A stretch of DNA of 64,000 nucleotides from Catalinimonas alkaloidigena (GCF_029504655.1 NZ_JAQFIL010000001.1:563001-627000); one strand, 5' to 3'; positions 44,156 through 53,788 are shown, counted from the first letter of the stretch. The notes: generated by a model not told the origin, from the letters alone. A program made the numbers and translations.

Positions 44156-44952
44156 CCGTTACCAATAAAACCGGGGTAGAGGCTCATCCCTCCATCGACA
44201 TATATCGTTTGCCCGTTTACATAATCTGATTCATCAGAAGCCAGCCATACCGCAGCATTGCTAATATCTTCAGGTTCTCCTATTCTTTTATAAGGAATAA
44301 GCGCTAGTAGCTCATTTCGCTGTTCTTCATCCTTCCATACTTCTTCATTGATAGGCGTTTTGATAGCTCCCGGACTCAATGCGTTTACCCTGATTTTATG
44401 GTGAGCCAGTTCCTGCGCCATCGTTTTCATCAGCATCATCACCCCCCCTTTAGCAGTCGCGTAATTGATATGGCCTGCCCAGGGGATGATGTCATGCACT
44501 GAGCTCATACAGATGATTTTACCAGCTGCTTTGGAGCGTTCGTTTACAACACCTCTTTTTATAAATTCTTTGGCGGCGTGCTGGGCACAGAGAAATTGTC
44601 CGTTCAGATTTATTGCAAGTACCTTCTGCCAGTCTTCAAAACTCATGTCCAGAAAGGCAGCATCTTTCTGGATGCCAGCATTGCTGACCAGAATATCTAT
44701 GGTGCCAAAACGCTCCATAAACTGACCGAACATATTATTTACGCTTTCTGGATCGCTCACATCTGCCTGTATGATCATACCTTCGCTGCCAGCCTGTTTT
44801 ACCTGCCGTAAGGTCTCTTTGGCTCCATCCTCACTGCTGGAATAGTTGATACCTACAACAGCACCTTCATTGGCCATCGCAATAGCAATATTCTGTCCGA
44901 TGCCAGAGCTGGCACCTGTAATTAAAGCAGCTTGTCCTTTAAGTCTTTGCAT
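44152..44952 (-). CDS. Short-chain dehydrogenase/reductase (glucose 1-dehydrogenase-like)
   Basis: The 266-residue enzyme has the classical SDR motifs: cofactor site TGASSGIGQ, N-A-G, the catalytic S-S-V-H and Y-A-T-A-K, and L-S-P-G-A. The sequence is nearest in style to glucose 1-dehydrogenases (ends W-L-A-S-D-E-S-D-Y-V-N-G-Q-T-I-Y-V-D-G-G-M). It would oxidise a sugar or alcohol with NAD(P)+; the substrate is unproven. Confidence 0.92.
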   Translation of the reverse strand: MQRLKGQAALITGASSGIGQNIAIAMANEGAVVGINYSSSEDGAKETLRQVKQAGSEGMIIQADVSDPESVNNMFGQFMERFGTIDILVSNAGIQKDAAFLDMSFEDWQKVLAINLNGQFLCAQHAAKEFIKRGVVNERSKAAGKIICMSSVHDIIPWAGHINYATAKGGVMMLMKTMAQELAHHKIRVNALSPGAIKTPINEEVWKDEEQRNELLALIPYKRIGEPEDISNAAVWLASDESDYVNGQTIYVDGGMSLYPGFIGNG

Positions 44953-45079
44953 ATCAAAAAAATTAATACCTCAATCATCAAAAAAGTATTCAGAGTATAC
45001 CTTAATATAACAAGCATATTAACAATGTTTGAGGTCAGCTGTTTTATCTATGCAGATTCAAACATCATTTTTTTTAGCT

Positions 45080-45259
45080 ATGAAAGATTTTTTAGGTGTA
45101 TTCGTACTTCTGATTTTAGTATTTGGCTCCATGGCTTTATTTGTATACCTGATGTTTTATCTTGATTATGCCTGGTTTGCCTTTTTCCAGATCGTACTTT
45201 CTACAGTGATTATTCTGCTTTTTATCAAATATTTTCGCTCGCATCGCTATAAAAAATAG
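45080..45259 (+). CDS. Small two-helix membrane protein (59 aa)
   Basis: ATG 45080 gives a 59-residue protein with two hydrophobic helices (LGVFVLLILVFGSMALFVYL and F-A-F-F-Q-I-V-L-S-T-V-I-I-L-L-F-I) and a basic C-terminus (R-S-H-R-Y-K-K). It has no recognised family. It lies 59 bp before the broken membrane-protein gene and may belong with it. Confidence 0.6.
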   Translation: MKDFLGVFVLLILVFGSMALFVYLMFYLDYAWFAFFQIVLSTVIILLFIKYFRSHRYKK

Positions 45260-45318
45260 CTTGTAAATATAAGTGTAGTTGCTTAAGACTCAATACTTAC
45301 ATTTTATGAGCGCTAGAG

Positions 45319-46481
45319 ATGAGCATTCAACTTATCAAGCAAAAATCAAGTGTTAGCCACATTGGTAATGTTTGCTTTTATCTGGGAATAGCTTTAGGAG
45401 TATTTGCGGCGGTTACGCTGAGTTTGTTTTTTAATTATGGCCGAGAGCTCTTCCGCTTTCTGTTCAGCGCTTTGCGAAATCTGGTAGAACTTAATGCTGA
45501 GAAGAAGCAGTTTTTTACTATTTCTATGCCGCGCTGTCTGGCAGTCTGGGTACGAATCTGATGTTATGGATATGGCAGCAAAAGATGGATGTCCGACATC
45601 TTTTCAAGAGACGTTACATTCGTCTGGCTTAACTCTCTGCGATATTTATTTTCTGGATGATCTTAGAAGTGGTCGTTCGCTTTGGTTCCGGCACTCCCTG
45701 GGGCTATGCAGGGTACTTTGGAGACCAGCCTATTCCAGTATTCACCGGGGCAAGTGGTTTACTTTTTTACCTTTTACCTTTAGTTATTTTTTTGCATGGA
45801 TGGCATACTTTCCGGCTTGCTGTTCGCTGTTTTAGCTGGATGGGATATACATTTGTCGCAGGCTGTCTTTTGTCCTTTGTACTGGCACACATCACTTCAG
45901 TGGATAGTTCAGTAGTTACTAAGGTAGATGCTGAGTTACGTGCAGAATTTTACGCTTATATAGATTCTGCGCTGACTGAGGCTGAACAGAAATATAATAT
46001 TAAGTTTAGCGAAGAGGAGGTCGATGACCTAAAGGAAAGAAGTACGGTAGCGACAGCTGCCCAACTTGAGCGCATGCAAAAAGCTTTTGAAGACAAACAG
46101 CCGGTTCCCCTCAAAACAATTGTTATACAGCGGGTTTCAGTGGCAGCCCTCAGACTGGGAAGTAACTTCCATGATTTTGCCAATTACTGGCCTTACGCTT
46201 ATCCTGAAGATGTTGGGCAGCAGCTAAAAAACTTCTCGCCAGACTCGGATGAGGCGAAAGAGTGTATTCATGTACTTCAGTCTTTCGTTGATATTTACAA
46301 TACTCCTACCCCTAAGCATTGGGACAATATTGACCGTTGGGAAATACAAAAGCATGCTAATAAATGGAGCTCGTTTAGATTACCTTCAGTGGTTGATTCA
46401 TTAGAAAAAGTGATCCAAGCTATCCAGGCCGATCCTAAATATGAGCAGTATCACATAGACAACTTAGCGCATGCCCGCTGA
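45319..46481 (+). pseudogene. Membrane-protein gene broken by a frameshift and a stop
   Basis: Three frames must be joined to read one protein. The start (ATG 45319) encodes a membrane helix and runs to a T6 tract at 45511-45516. Reading then continues sensibly in the frame divisible by three as F-Y-Y-F-Y-A-A-L-S-G-S-L-G-T-N, as if one T had been lost. A TAA at 45630-45632 interrupts this frame before it continues as LSAIFIFWMILEVVVRFGSG and an otherwise intact C-terminal half (three helices, then a long charged domain to 46481). The family is not recognised. It is most likely a pseudogene; a sequencing error would need two independent events. Confidence 0.75.
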
Positions 46482-46654
46482 TTACTTTTTGATCTTTTTA
46501 GAGCAGATGTCTTCCCATCTTTAAAAAATGATCAGAGAAATAAGAGAGTTAGGTGAAGAATTGATTATTATCTTAAATTTGGTTGAGTAATTTGAATATT
46601 CGCATTTTGTGTAATTATTAAACTCAAGTTGCGAATTAAAAGGTTAAATGAAGC

Positions 46655-46721
46655 ATAGTCTGCCAAAAGATTGTTAAAGTGAAGTTACCACACTTTACCT
46701 AACAATTACATGACAGACTAT
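46655..46721 (+). promoter_or_regulatory. Hairpin enclosing the transposase start
   Basis: ATAGTCTG (46655-46662) pairs with CAGACTAT (46714-46721), which lies within the first codons. Inside, TTGTTA/TAACAA and AAAGTG/CACTTT add further stems. The ATG at 46710 is therefore held in the folded RNA. Such folds limit transposase synthesis from read-through transcripts in other IS elements. Confidence 0.5.
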
Positions 46722-47537
46722 ACTATTGCAATATATTGTTTTATGGACGATTATTTAAAAATCAGCCAACCCCACATAGACATTCGTCGCAAAGTAAGTG
46801 ATGCGGAGATATTAACTACTGCCCTGCTCTCAGCCCAGTACTTTTATGGCAACCAGCACACTACTTGTCAATACATGCAGCAACATCATGGGATGGCCAA
46901 AATAGACAAGTCTAACTTTAATCGCCATCTGCATCGCCTATCAAATACTTTAATCAGGATCTTTTTAGCATTGGGGGAGAGTCTCAAGCAACTCAACACT
47001 GCAAGTCGCTACTTAATAGATTCGTTCCCAGTAGCTGTTTGTAAAAACATTCGTATTGGGAGGTGCAAGCTACTAAAACATGAATCTTATCGGGGATACA
47101 ATGCCTCCAAACGACAGTATTTCTATGGTTTTAAGGTACAGGTAGTTACCACCGCCGATGGTATACCAGTGGATTATTTGATCACGGCTGGTTCTATTCA
47201 CGACAATACAGCTTTACAAGCTATGTCCCTATACTTACCTCAAGGTAGTGAACTTTATGCTGACAGTGCTTATACGCATTATGAGTTGGAAGACCTTTAT
47301 GAAGAATGCGATCAGGTGCGCCTATTGGTAGAGCGAAAATCTAACTCAAAAAGGCAGGATAACGCAGCTATGCGTTTTTTAAAAAAGCATTACAGAAAGC
47401 GTATTGAAACCTGCTTCAGCCAAGTTACTGCTCGCTTTCCCGGAAAAATCCATGCAGTTACCCCACAGGGGTTCTTGCTCAAGGTCGTTCTGTTCCTATT
47501 TGCTTTTACTTTTAACAAAACATTATCCACAACTTAA
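46710..47537 (+). CDS. IS982-family transposase
   Basis: The 275-residue protein matches the IS982 family in length and features: an N-terminal region with RRKVSDAEILTTALLSAQYF, the DDE catalytic core with YLIDSFPVAVC (first Asp), E-L-Y-A-D-S-A-Y (second Asp) and R-K-R-I-E-T-C-F-S-Q (Glu). No disruption is seen. The neighbouring broken gene suggests this stretch of the genome gathers lesions. Confidence 0.93.
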   Translation: MTDYTIAIYCFMDDYLKISQPHIDIRRKVSDAEILTTALLSAQYFYGNQHTTCQYMQQHHGMAKIDKSNFNRHLHRLSNTLIRIFLALGESLKQLNTASRYLIDSFPVAVCKNIRIGRCKLLKHESYRGYNASKRQYFYGFKVQVVTTADGIPVDYLITAGSIHDNTALQAMSLYLPQGSELYADSAYTHYELEDLYEECDQVRLLVERKSNSKRQDNAAMRFLKKHYRKRIETCFSQVTARFPGKIHAVTPQGFLLKVVLFLFAFTFNKTLSTT

Positions 47538-47672
47538 ATTATTAAATATATAATTTGCGAAATCATTAAACATTTAGCCTTTGTTGTCTTTTTATACTCT
47601 TAGGTTTGAAAGAAAACATTTTAATGCTGGCCACTTGTGTATAAGATCGGAAATTTACACACTACCTATTCT

Positions 47673-49007
47673 ATGGAAACTACGATTGAGCAGGTTGCCC
47701 AAAAACCTCGCCTGAGTTTTTGGCAAATATGGAATATGAATTTTGGATTCCTGGGCATTCAGTTTGGTTTTGCCCTTCAAAATGCCAATACCAGCCGTAT
47801 TTTTGAAACCCTGGGAGCGAGTAAAGATGAGATTCCAATATTGTGGCTGGCAGCTCCAACTACCGGTTTACTGGTTCAACCTATCATCGGTTACTTCAGT
47901 GACCGTACCTGGCATCCCAGGCTGGGGAGAAGAAGGCCATATTTTCTGATAGGAGCGATACTTGCCAGCATTGCGCTGGTATTTATGCCTAACTCTCCTG
48001 TGCTTTGGGTGGCGGCAGGGATGCTGTGGATTATGGATGCATCCATCAATATTTCTATGGAACCGTTTCGGGCTTTGGTCGCCGACATGCTTCCTTCTAT
48101 TCAGCGAACCACCGGCTTTGCGGTTCAGACTTTCTTCATAGGAGTGGGGGCTGTGGTAGCTTCTGCTTTACCCTATATGATGACCGAATGGTTCGGTGTG
48201 AGCAATACTGCTCCTGCCGGTCAGATACCAGATTCAGTCAAAATCTCCTTTTATCTGGGAGCATTCGCTTTCTTTTCGGCGGTAATCTGGTCAGTCATCA
48301 AAACTAAGGAATATCCTCCAAAAGAGTTTAAGCATTTTCATGGAGAAGAATATACAGAAGAGCAGGATCAAGGTATGGTACAGATCCTGATTGATTTTGT
48401 GAGAATGCCCAAAACGATGGTGCAATTGGCCTTAGTTCAGTTTTTTACTTGGTTTGCGCTCTTTTGTATGTGGCTCTATACGACAGCCGCAGTTACCGAG
48501 CATGTGTATGGTACAACCGATCCTACCTCATCATTATACAATGAAGGAGCCAACTGGGTAGGTGTATGCTTTGCCGTTTATAATGGGGTTTCAGCTATTC
48601 TGGCTTTTATGTTGCCCAGGCTGGCATTAAGTATGGGCAGAAAAAAAGTACATGCCCTATCACTTATAGTAGGAGGTATGAGTTTGATCTCTGTTTTTTT
48701 TATTGATGACCCTGTCATTCTTCTAGTCACTATGTTAGGTGTTGGGTTGGCCTGGGCAAGCATACTTACCATGCCTTATGCCATACTTGCAGGCTCATTA
48801 CCAGCCTCTAAGATGGGCATCTATATGGGGATTTTTAATTTTTTTATTGTCATTCCCCAGATCATCGCTTCCAGTACGCTAGGTTATATTTCCCGTACTT
48901 TCTTTGACAACCATGGAATTTATGTGCTGATGCTGGGTGGCGCAGCCATGATACTTGCCGGATTTATGGTCACCTTTGTAAACGATGTGGATGATGTGGT
49001 GGAATGA
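47673..49007 (+). CDS. MFS sugar transporter (SLC45/maltose-transporter-like)
   Basis: The 444-residue protein has about 12 helices and the features of the SLC45-like disaccharide transporter family: IIGYFSDRTWHPRLGRRRPY between helices 2 and 3, and D-A-S-I-N-I-S-M-E-P-F-R-A-L-V-A-D. It probably moves maltose, sucrose or another sugar across the inner membrane, coupled to H+ or Na+. ATG 47673 (M-E-T-T-I-E-Q) is preferred over the in-frame TTG/alternative 47637. No sugar hydrolase gene lies next to it. Confidence 0.9.
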   Translation: METTIEQVAQKPRLSFWQIWNMNFGFLGIQFGFALQNANTSRIFETLGASKDEIPILWLAAPTTGLLVQPIIGYFSDRTWHPRLGRRRPYFLIGAILASIALVFMPNSPVLWVAAGMLWIMDASINISMEPFRALVADMLPSIQRTTGFAVQTFFIGVGAVVASALPYMMTEWFGVSNTAPAGQIPDSVKISFYLGAFAFFSAVIWSVIKTKEYPPKEFKHFHGEEYTEEQDQGMVQILIDFVRMPKTMVQLALVQFFTWFALFCMWLYTTAAVTEHVYGTTDPTSSLYNEGANWVGVCFAVYNGVSAILAFMLPRLALSMGRKKVHALSLIVGGMSLISVFFIDDPVILLVTMLGVGLAWASILTMPYAILAGSLPASKMGIYMGIFNFFIVIPQIIASSTLGYISRTFFDNHGIYVLMLGGAAMILAGFMVTFVNDVDDVVE

Positions 49008-49086
49008 ATCGTGTTAGTGTTCTTTTGACCACTCATTTAGCAATATGAAGTTGCACCCTCTCACACCCTAAAAGCTCCAAGACGAC

Positions 49087-50997
49087 CTACTCCATTAGCT
49101 CAGCCAGCTCCAGCCAACGGTCAGATTTTTCGTCAATCTGTTTGCTGATGCTTTCAATTTTTTGGGAAACTTCGGTTAATGCGTGGTGGTCAGGAGCAGC
49201 AGAGGAAGAAATCTGGTTGAGTTCTTCAGTTAGCTGTTCTTTTTCAGCTTCCAGTTTTTCAATTTCCTCTTCTAGAAGAGCATATTCACGTTTTTCTTTA
49301 TAGGAAGCTTTACGACTCTTGCTTTCATCAGCAGCTTTGGGAGAAGTCTTTTGCTCTTTTTTTGCTGAAGATTTTTCAGAAGACGATTTCTTTTCACTCT
49401 CTTCTTGAAGAGTCTCCCTATAATCAGTATAATTCCCGGGGAAGTCCTTGATTTCACCTCCCTGATCACTAAATACGAACAGGTGTTCCACCAATCGGTC
49501 CATAAAGTAGCGGTCGTGAGAAACCAGGAGCAGACAACCATCAAAATTAAACAGAAAATCTTCCAATACATTCAGCGTCATCAAGTCCAGGTCATTGGTA
49601 GGCTCATCAAGAATGAGGAAATTCGGGTTTTTCATTAAGACGCGGAGAAGTTGAAGCCTACGCTTTTCACCACCACTCAGATTTCTCACCTTGTTATAGT
49701 GCATCTCCGGAGGAAACATAAAATGTTGCAGAAACTGAGAAGCAGAAATAAAGTTACCCTTGCTGACCTCCACAATTTCAGCGACTTCCTTCACTACATC
49801 AATCACCCTTTGGTCATCGTTGAAGCTGATTTCCTGTTGGGTATAGTACCCAAATACCGTATTTTGTCCAAGGTCAATCTCACCTGCATCAGGGGGCAGC
49901 TGCCCGGTAAGCATATTCAGAAAGGTAGTTTTGCCGGAGCCATTTTTTCCTATCACTCCAATGCGGTCACTTCTTTTGAAGGTGTAGGAAAAATCATCTA
50001 CAATTTTTTTCTCATCATATGCCTTTTGGATATGTGAAAGCTCCAGAATTTTTTTTCCTTGTCGTCTTCCTTTCAGACCCAGCTCTATGTTTCGGTCTTC
50101 TACCTTTTTATTGGCCTGGTCCTTCAAATCGTAAAAAGCCTCTACCCTGTATTTCGCTTTTGTGCCCCTTGCTTTAGGTTGTCTACGCATCCATTCCAGT
50201 TCTTTGCGCATCAGGTTTTGCGCCTTGTCAATGCTGGCCTGCTGCTGTGCCATGCGCTCATTTTTCTTTTCCAGAAAATACTGGTAGTTCCCTTTGTAGC
50301 GATATACATTGCCCTGATCCAGTTCCAGTATCTCATTGGTTACTCGCTCCAGAAAGTAACGGTCGTGTGTGACCAGCAAAAGGGACATTTTTTGGGTAGA
50401 CAAATAATTTTCCAGCCACTCTATGGTGTCCAGATCAAGGTGGTTGGTAGGTTCGTCCAGAATCAAAAAGTCAGGGCGTTCTATGAGTGCACGGGCAAGG
50501 GCTACCCTCTTACGTTGCCCTCCGGAAAGCTGACTTACCTGCTGCTCAAGATCATATATGCCCAACTGACCAAGTATTTGTTCAATCTGATGTTCATAAT
50601 CCCAGGCATTAAGACTATCTACTCGGCTCATGAGGCCTTGAAGGCGGTCAGAAGTAGCATCTTTGTATAATTCCTGACGGTAGTCTCTTAGTAGCTGAAG
50701 CACTTCGTTTTCACTTTCATAAATTGCTGATAACACTGTCGCGTTTTGATCAAACTGTGGTTGTTGCTCGGCAAAAGCCAGTCTTACATCTTTACTAACC
50801 ACCACCTGGCCCTTATCCTGAACTTCAAGTCCTGAGATAATCCGGAGCAAAGTAGACTTACCTGTGCCATTTACACCAACTAATGCTACTTTTTGACCTT
50901 GTTCTATCCCAAAGGAGATATTTTCAAAAAGAAATTTTTCCCTGCCCTCAGCGGTCAGGTAATGTTTGCTCAAAGAATCTACGGAGATGTGAATCAT
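49087..50997 (-). CDS. ABC-F ATPase, Uup-like
   Basis: The 636-residue soluble protein has two ABC domains: Walker A GVNGTGKST and GKNGSGKTT, signatures LSGGQRKR and LSGGEKRR, and Walker B LIL-D-E-P-T-N. They are joined by the P-tRNA-interaction-motif linker (about residues 240-300), with a C-terminal coiled coil (KREYALLEEEIEKLEAEKEQ). The coiled coil points to the Uup subgroup of translation or DNA-structure-related ABC-F proteins rather than to an antibiotic-resistance factor. No membrane partner is expected. Confidence 0.92.
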   Translation of the reverse strand: MIHISVDSLSKHYLTAEGREKFLFENISFGIEQGQKVALVGVNGTGKSTLLRIISGLEVQDKGQVVVSKDVRLAFAEQQPQFDQNATVLSAIYESENEVLQLLRDYRQELYKDATSDRLQGLMSRVDSLNAWDYEHQIEQILGQLGIYDLEQQVSQLSGGQRKRVALARALIERPDFLILDEPTNHLDLDTIEWLENYLSTQKMSLLLVTHDRYFLERVTNEILELDQGNVYRYKGNYQYFLEKKNERMAQQQASIDKAQNLMRKELEWMRRQPKARGTKAKYRVEAFYDLKDQANKKVEDRNIELGLKGRRQGKKILELSHIQKAYDEKKIVDDFSYTFKRSDRIGVIGKNGSGKTTFLNMLTGQLPPDAGEIDLGQNTVFGYYTQQEISFNDDQRVIDVVKEVAEIVEVSKGNFISASQFLQHFMFPPEMHYNKVRNLSGGEKRRLQLLRVLMKNPNFLILDEPTNDLDLMTLNVLEDFLFNFDGCLLLVSHDRYFMDRLVEHLFVFSDQGGEIKDFPGNYTDYRETLQEESEKKSSSEKSSAKKEQKTSPKAADESKSRKASYKEKREYALLEEEIEKLEAEKEQLTEELNQISSSAAPDHHALTEVSQKIESISKQIDEKSDRWLELAELME

Positions 50998-51039
50998 ATA
51001 GCTAAAGAAAAATAATCAGCAAGATAGGGATATAAACAA

Positions 51040-51070
51040 AAAAAAAGTGAACCTAAAAGGATCACTTTTT
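51040..51070 (-). terminator. Terminator of the DUF4199 gene
   Basis: AAAAGTGA (51043-51050) and TCACTTTT (51062-51069) form a stem with A/T runs on both outer sides, so it can work in either direction. It lies downstream of the minus-strand gene at 51256. Confidence 0.7.
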
Positions 51071-51255
51071 TCACTACTAATACAACAACCTAAAACTACT
51101 CAATCAAATCTTAAATATTTGGCATTTGCCAAACTATATATCTTTAATATTTTTACTTCTCTTTACAACGTTTATCAATAAAGACGTGATTATACGACAA
51201 AGGTTACATAAAAATGATAAAAACAATAAAAAAATCTTAATTTTCTGTTTTTATA

Positions 51256-51729
51256 TTACTCGCCATGTATAGAAACGAGATGACTAACCTTATAGTATTG
51301 CATTATCGCAAAAGTTGCAATAAATCCTGAGGCAGTACCTTCAATCAAAATCGCTATACTTACCAGCAAAGGATTTAAATAACTACCGAAAGGTTCGTTT
51401 TGTTTGATGATCTCCATAAATGCCGGATCTAAAATGGTAACATACAATAGTACCAAAGTTGCAAAAACAAATACCCCTACCACTGAAGTCAGCAGGCCCA
51501 AACCTACACCTTTCAGGTAGGTCAGGTGTAGCCCTTTCTTCTTTTTGTATTTGTCTATGGCCATCAACACAAAGCTAGACAGTATAATCAGGTTAAAAAC
51601 TCTGAGCTCCAGATTTTGTTCCAAATTAACAGCCTTCATAAGAAGAAAATAACCTACCAATGCCAAGGTCATTAATACCCCATATTTTACTCCCAAGCGT
51701 TCAATGGTATTTTTACTATTAGTTTCCAT
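51256..51729 (-). CDS. DUF4199 membrane protein
   Basis: The 157-residue protein has four membrane helices (about residues 14-31, 43-58, 72-96 and 120-145) and the DUF4199 layout found almost only in Bacteroidota. The function of the family is unknown. The gene is monocistronic and divergent from the small lipoprotein gene at 51911. Confidence 0.85.
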   Translation of the reverse strand: METNSKNTIERLGVKYGVLMTLALVGYFLLMKAVNLEQNLELRVFNLIILSSFVLMAIDKYKKKKGLHLTYLKGVGLGLLTSVVGVFVFATLVLLYVTILDPAFMEIIKQNEPFGSYLNPLLVSIAILIEGTASGFIATFAIMQYYKVSHLVSIHGE

Positions 51730-51910
51730 GAGCTTTACGGTTTAGGCCTAAAAAGTTATAACCTGTTGATTTTCAAGATTGTTTTAAATGATGTGAAATA
51801 TTTAAAAAAAAAGAAACAATAGAACAAGGTGCTCCAAGTAAGATGATTCTTTATCTTATGAATTATTTGTAAGCACAAATTCGTTTCTTTGACAAAAATG
51901 ACGAGAGCTT

Positions 51911-52048
51911 ATGATTGGATGGAAAAAAATTAGGTTATCAATGATGTGCGTTATACTTTTGATCGGTCTTATGAGTGCATGCGCTACCAATAAGCCCAGG
52001 AAGTTACCCAAAAAAGGGGCCATTCCCTGTCCCATAAGAGACTGTTAA
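51911..52048 (+). CDS. Small lipoprotein (45 aa)
   Basis: ATG 51911 to TAA 52048 encodes 45 residues with a basic start (MIGWKKIRLS), a hydrophobic core and a lipobox ending M-S-A-C. The mature peptide is only about 22 residues, rich in Lys/Pro with two cysteines (P-C-P-I-R-D-C at the end). Similar tiny lipoproteins with a C-terminal P-C-P-x-x-D-C are common in Bacteroidota. It lies 14 bp before cmk and is probably co-transcribed. Its function is unknown. Confidence 0.75.
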   Translation: MIGWKKIRLSMMCVILLIGLMSACATNKPRKLPKKGAIPCPIRDC

Positions 52049-52062
52049 CCTTACACTGCATT

Positions 52063-52743
52063 ATGCAGGATATTATCATAGCTTTAGATGGTTATTCCGG
52101 TTGTGGCAAGAGTTCTACTGCTAAAGAGGTAGCGAAGGCTCTTAAGTACACTTATCTCGACTCAGGCGCTATGTATCGTGCGGTAACACTTTACTTCCTC
52201 CGACACCAGGTAAATTTGCAGGACTCAGAAGTGGTAGCAGAAGCTTTGGATGCTATTAATATCCGCTTTTCACGTAATGAAGATAGCCTGCTTAATGAAA
52301 CTTATTTAAATGGCGAAAACGTTGAGGAGGAGATTAGAAAAATGGAAGTTTCCAAAAACGTAAGTGCAGTTAGTGCACTGCCAGTGGTACGAAAAAAAAT
52401 GGTCAGTCAGCAAAGAGCGCTAGGTAAAGATAAAAGAGTAGTGATGGATGGACGTGATATTGGAAGTCATGTTTTTCCTGAAGCCGAGCTAAAAATTTTT
52501 ATGACAGCAGACCTGAAAGTGCGCGCTGAAAGAAGAATGAAAGAACTGGCTGAGAAAGGGGGGGGAGCGTCACTGGAAGAAATAGAAAATAATCTTAGAG
52601 AAAGAGATAAACTGGATAGCAGCAGAGCGCAGAGCCCCTTGATCAGAACAGAAGATGCCATAGAGATAGATACTACTTATCTGAATTTTGATGAGCAGGT
52701 AAAAAAGATTGTAGATCTCGCAAAAAAACTGATAGAAAGATAA
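52063..52743 (+). CDS. cmk: Cytidylate kinase
   Basis: The 226-residue enzyme phosphorylates CMP and dCMP with ATP. It has the P-loop G-Y-S-G-C-G-K-S-S, the substrate motif Y-L-D-S-G-A-M-Y-R-A-V and V-V-M-D-G-R-D-I-G-S-H-V-F-P. Full length. ispH follows 47 bp downstream in the same direction. Confidence 0.96.
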   Translation: MQDIIIALDGYSGCGKSSTAKEVAKALKYTYLDSGAMYRAVTLYFLRHQVNLQDSEVVAEALDAINIRFSRNEDSLLNETYLNGENVEEEIRKMEVSKNVSAVSALPVVRKKMVSQQRALGKDKRVVMDGRDIGSHVFPEAELKIFMTADLKVRAERRMKELAEKGGGASLEEIENNLRERDKLDSSRAQSPLIRTEDAIEIDTTYLNFDEQVKKIVDLAKKLIER

Positions 52744-52790
52744 CAATTTGCACTGTATACTTTTAAGAAACTAAAAAGTGATTTCTTCCT

Positions 52791-53690
52791 ATGGAAGTAA
52801 CAATTGATAGTAACTCAGGTTATTGTTTTGGAGTTGAATTTGCCATCCAAATGGCTGAAGATGAAATGCAGGATGGTAACAAACTCTACTGCTTGGGAGA
52901 CATAGTGCACAATGACATGGAAGTCAAAAGACTACATGACAAAGGGTTGCGCATTATTAACAGAGACGATCTTTCCAGAGTTACTGACTGCAAAGTGCTA
53001 ATAAGGGCACATGGTGAGCCTCCCGAGACTTATCAAACCGCATTAAAAAATAATATTGAACTTATTGATGCTTCTTGTCCGGTCGTGCTCAAACTGCAAA
53101 ACCGAGTGAAAAATGCTTACGATGCCATGCAGGAGAAGAGCGGGCAGGTTGTGATTTACGGCCAGCCTGGGCATGCCGAAATTATTGGCTTGACTGGACA
53201 AACAAGAGGAGATGCTATTATTATTCTTAAGGATGAAGATCTGGACGAAATAGATTTCGCACGTCCCGTCACCTTGTTTAGCCAGACCACCAAAAGCACT
53301 AAAGGGTTCTACCGTATAAAAGCAATGATAGAAGAGCGGATGCGCGCTTCCAGCCATGATTTAAAAACCATTGAGTTTAACGCAAATGACAGTATTTGCA
53401 GGCAGGTTTCTAACAGAGAACCTCAGTTACAAAGGTTTTCTAGGGAGCAGGACGTTATTATATTTGTGAGTAGTAAAAAAAGCTCAAACGGCAAAGCCTT
53501 ATACAGTGTTTGCAAAGCCGAAAACGAAAGAAGCTATTTCATCGCCAATGAGGAAGAGTTGGAGGCAGAGTGGTTTGAAAATGCTGAAAAAGCAGGTGTC
53601 TGTGGAGCTACCTCCACGCCTATGTGGCTCATGGAAAACGTAGCTAATGCCATCAAAAGTATCGGTGAAAGATGCGTTACGACTGCCTGA
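52791..53690 (+). CDS. ispH: 4-hydroxy-3-methylbut-2-enyl diphosphate reductase
   Basis: IspH makes IPP and DMAPP in the last step of the MEP isoprenoid pathway through a [4Fe-4S] cluster. Cluster cysteines are in S-G-Y-C-F-G-V, D-A-S-C-P-V-V and D-S-I-C-R. The substrate residues lie in GQPGHAEIIGLTGQT. The C-terminus reads A-G-V-C-G-A-T-S-T-P, where most homologues have an A or G at the cysteine position. Length (299 aa) is normal. It is the second gene after cmk. Confidence 0.94.
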   Translation: MEVTIDSNSGYCFGVEFAIQMAEDEMQDGNKLYCLGDIVHNDMEVKRLHDKGLRIINRDDLSRVTDCKVLIRAHGEPPETYQTALKNNIELIDASCPVVLKLQNRVKNAYDAMQEKSGQVVIYGQPGHAEIIGLTGQTRGDAIIILKDEDLDEIDFARPVTLFSQTTKSTKGFYRIKAMIEERMRASSHDLKTIEFNANDSICRQVSNREPQLQRFSREQDVIIFVSSKKSSNGKALYSVCKAENERSYFIANEEELEAEWFENAEKAGVCGATSTPMWLMENVANAIKSIGERCVTTA

Positions 53691-53788
53691 GATACTTAGC
53701 TGAATGGTATTGAACCATAACATAAACTGAATATGCTGCATAGATCAGAAGTAACTGAGAAAAATTAAGGTTATTAGCTGATTTTGAT

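Larger units (their letters stand above)
46598..47562 (+). mobile_element. IS982-family insertion sequence
   Basis: The element of about 965 bp holds one intact IS982-type transposase. The left end (ATTCGCATTTTGTGTAATTA, from 46598) and the reverse-complemented right end (TTTCGCAAATTATATATTTA, from 47562) share TTCGCA and further patches that continue to AAGTTG about 30 bases in. No target duplication is visible just outside, so the ends are approximate or the flanks have changed. Confidence 0.75.

Noticed and set aside
46590..46597. Target-site duplication for the IS982 element
   Set aside because: No 7-9 bp sequence left of 46598 repeats right of 47562.
49087..50997. Antibiotic-resistance ABC-F protein
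   Set aside because: The C-terminal coiled coil and length fit the Uup housekeeping subgroup; nothing points to ribosome-protection resistance.
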